Shown here: in pieces, positions 16,116 through 16,789 of the stretch | Numbering within the stretch: the first letter of the stretch is position 1 | How the letters are laid out: each line of letters starts with the position of its first letter | Source: Gammaproteobacteria bacterium UBA6968 | GTDB taxonomy: Bacteria > Pseudomonadota > Gammaproteobacteria > Pseudomonadales > Azotimanducaceae | Direction of reading: 5' to 3' | Assembly (NCBI GenBank): GCA_002450255.1 | Contig: DJYW01000088.1 | Span: 1 to 16,789, forward strand | Length of the DNA: 16,789 nucleotides | Position numbers and translations under genes: made by a program | The notes under the pieces: model-generated | Told to the model about the DNA's origin: nothing | The model's database searches: none | The model's input: only the letters and a program-made list of their open reading frames with translations

Positions 16116-16339
16116 ATCTACAAGCCCAACTTGCGTCGCGTTTGTGACCTCTTATAGCCCCTTTGCTTTGCCGTTTTTTTGTCTTTGCTCGGTTTTTCTC
16201 GCCTTTTCTCGCCTTTACGTTGGTCAATTCTTAAACCCCACGACTCAATCTAGTGACCCAGTTCAAGAGTCGGATAAGACCTTTAAAAAATGATCCGTAA
16301 GCTGTCGCTGCAGACTATTTAATGCCTGGGAAGCTTGTT

Positions 16340-16789
16340 CTAATCGGCAGCCTCTTCGAGATCGCTTGGCGTATTAATATTGCGAAACGAGCGCGGGTCG
16401 GCGTGGGTCACTATGGCGGGTTCTAGGGTGTGCAACCAGGCTTCAACACGCCAGGCGCGCGGATCCGCTTGTCGCGTCAAGAAGTGGGTAAGCGATTCTC
16501 TGCAGGAACGATGCAACAGACAATGCAAGGCTTGCAAACGATGCCCGTCGTGAAAAACAGCTGCTCGCGTCGCTTTCTTAAGCTCGATCTTTAGCGCGGC
16601 GGCGTAAAGGGATTGGTGCCAGTCCGTCGGCAGAAAGGGCGTGTCGCCCGGACAAACCAATAACCAGGGTGATTCAACTTCTCGCCAAACGCTGTAAAGG
16701 CCAAGCAACGGGCCGCCTAAATCAGCAGTTGACTCTTTACGATAAGCCCCAGGCGGTTTCTGATCAGCCCCAGGCGGTTTTTGATAAGC
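16340..16789 (-). CDS. mobA: Molybdenum cofactor guanylyltransferase MobA-like (5' partial)
   Basis: The minus-strand frame is open to the window edge, so the N-terminal part, including the GGxSxRMG nucleotide-binding motif, is outside. Visible are DLGGPLLGLYSVW and WLLVCPGDTPFLP (the metal-binding DTPF motif). These are followed by HDGHRLQALHCLLHRS (the substrate-binding region where MobA has LQPLF) and the C-terminal FRNINTPSDLEEA, a hallmark of MobA. The enzyme adds GMP to molybdopterin to form MGD for DMSO-reductase-type enzymes. Just before the GPLLG block the coding sequence contains a seven-residue repeat (AYQKPPG, ADQKPPG, then AYRK), an unusual insertion for MobA that may continue beyond the window. 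The TTG at 16708 is not needed as a start, since the frame continues upstream. Confidence 0.85.
   Translation of the reverse strand, partial: AYQKPPGADQKPPGAYRKESTADLGGPLLGLYSVWREVESPWLLVCPGDTPFLPTDWHQSLYAAALKIELKKATRAAVFHDGHRLQALHCLLHRSCRESLTHFLTRQADPRAWRVEAWLHTLEPAIVTHADPRSFRNINTPSDLEEAAD
16748..16789 (-). repeat. 21-bp tandem repeat inside the mobA-like gene
   Basis: Two complete 21-bp units (16748-16768 and 16769-16789) differ at only two positions. A third partial copy (16741-16747) matches the first seven bases of the outermost unit. They keep the reading frame and encode A-[YD]-Q-K-P-P-G heptads. The array reaches the window edge, so its true length is unknown. Confidence 0.8.

Noticed and set aside
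16194..16213. Two tandem copies of TTTTCTCGCC
   Set aside because: A short repeat within a pyrimidine-rich tract, with no structure or neighbour that gives it meaning.
16036..16293. 85-residue plus-strand frame after the bfr-linked small gene
   Set aside because: It begins inside that gene in another frame, has no good ribosome site and reads through a pyrimidine-rich non-coding stretch.

Overview
The window comes from the chromosome of an aerobic, probably aquatic or marine gammaproteobacterium. Evidence for this is a complete Na+-pumping NADH:quinone reductase operon (nqrABCDEF), a lipid A biosynthesis gene (lpxC), and bacterioferritin with its ferredoxin. A PP2C/STAS signalling pair beside dusA also recalls Pseudomonas gene order. 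Base composition is moderate and even; I see no insertion sequence, phage gene, CRISPR array, rRNA or tRNA.

Layout. Bases 1-1572 carry a response regulator with a SpoIIE-type phosphatase domain (its 5' part lies outside the window) and a STAS anti-sigma-factor antagonist: a partner-switching module. Facing it on the minus strand is a two-gene unit, dusA plus a small TerB-like gene, joined by a TAATG overlap. lpxC (3594-4523) stands alone, away from the cell-division cluster where it usually sits. After a 548-base non-coding stretch with a good sigma-70-like promoter comes nqrABCDEF (5072-10981), tightly packed and closed by a strong intrinsic terminator. The maturation genes apbE and nqrM do not follow.

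The most notable item is at 11282-12211, minus strand. Two reading frames that look like separate genes, or a broken gene, are one 309-residue protein of the glycine/sarcosine/betaine/proline reductase selenoprotein B family. They are joined by an in-frame TGA in the motif U-P-V-C-H-Q. A perfect 8-bp hairpin with a GUG loop begins 10 bases after the TGA, and its loop starts 18 bases after the TGA. This is the geometry of a bacterial SECIS element, so the TGA most likely encodes selenocysteine. The gene is divergent from an enoyl-CoA hydratase/3-hydroxyisobutyryl-CoA hydrolase-like gene (12307-13401), with a terminator-like hairpin between them.

The right part holds a secreted EndA/NucM-type endonuclease I (minus strand). 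Next comes the divergent iron-storage pair bfd / bfr, with bfr followed after 5 bases by a small gene that resembles the uncharacterised DUF7009 family. The window ends in the 3' part of a mobA-like gene (minus strand), whose upstream coding sequence runs into 21-bp tandem repeats exactly at the window edge.

How the genes work together. NqrA-F form one membrane complex oxidising NADH and pumping Na+. Bfr stores iron and Bfd helps release it. DusA modifies tRNA. The PP2C and STAS proteins should act on each other through phosphorylation of the STAS protein. The selenoprotein has no GrdA/GrdC-type partners here, so its substrate is unknown; it may be linked to the neighbouring acyl-CoA enzyme only by a shared divergent promoter region.
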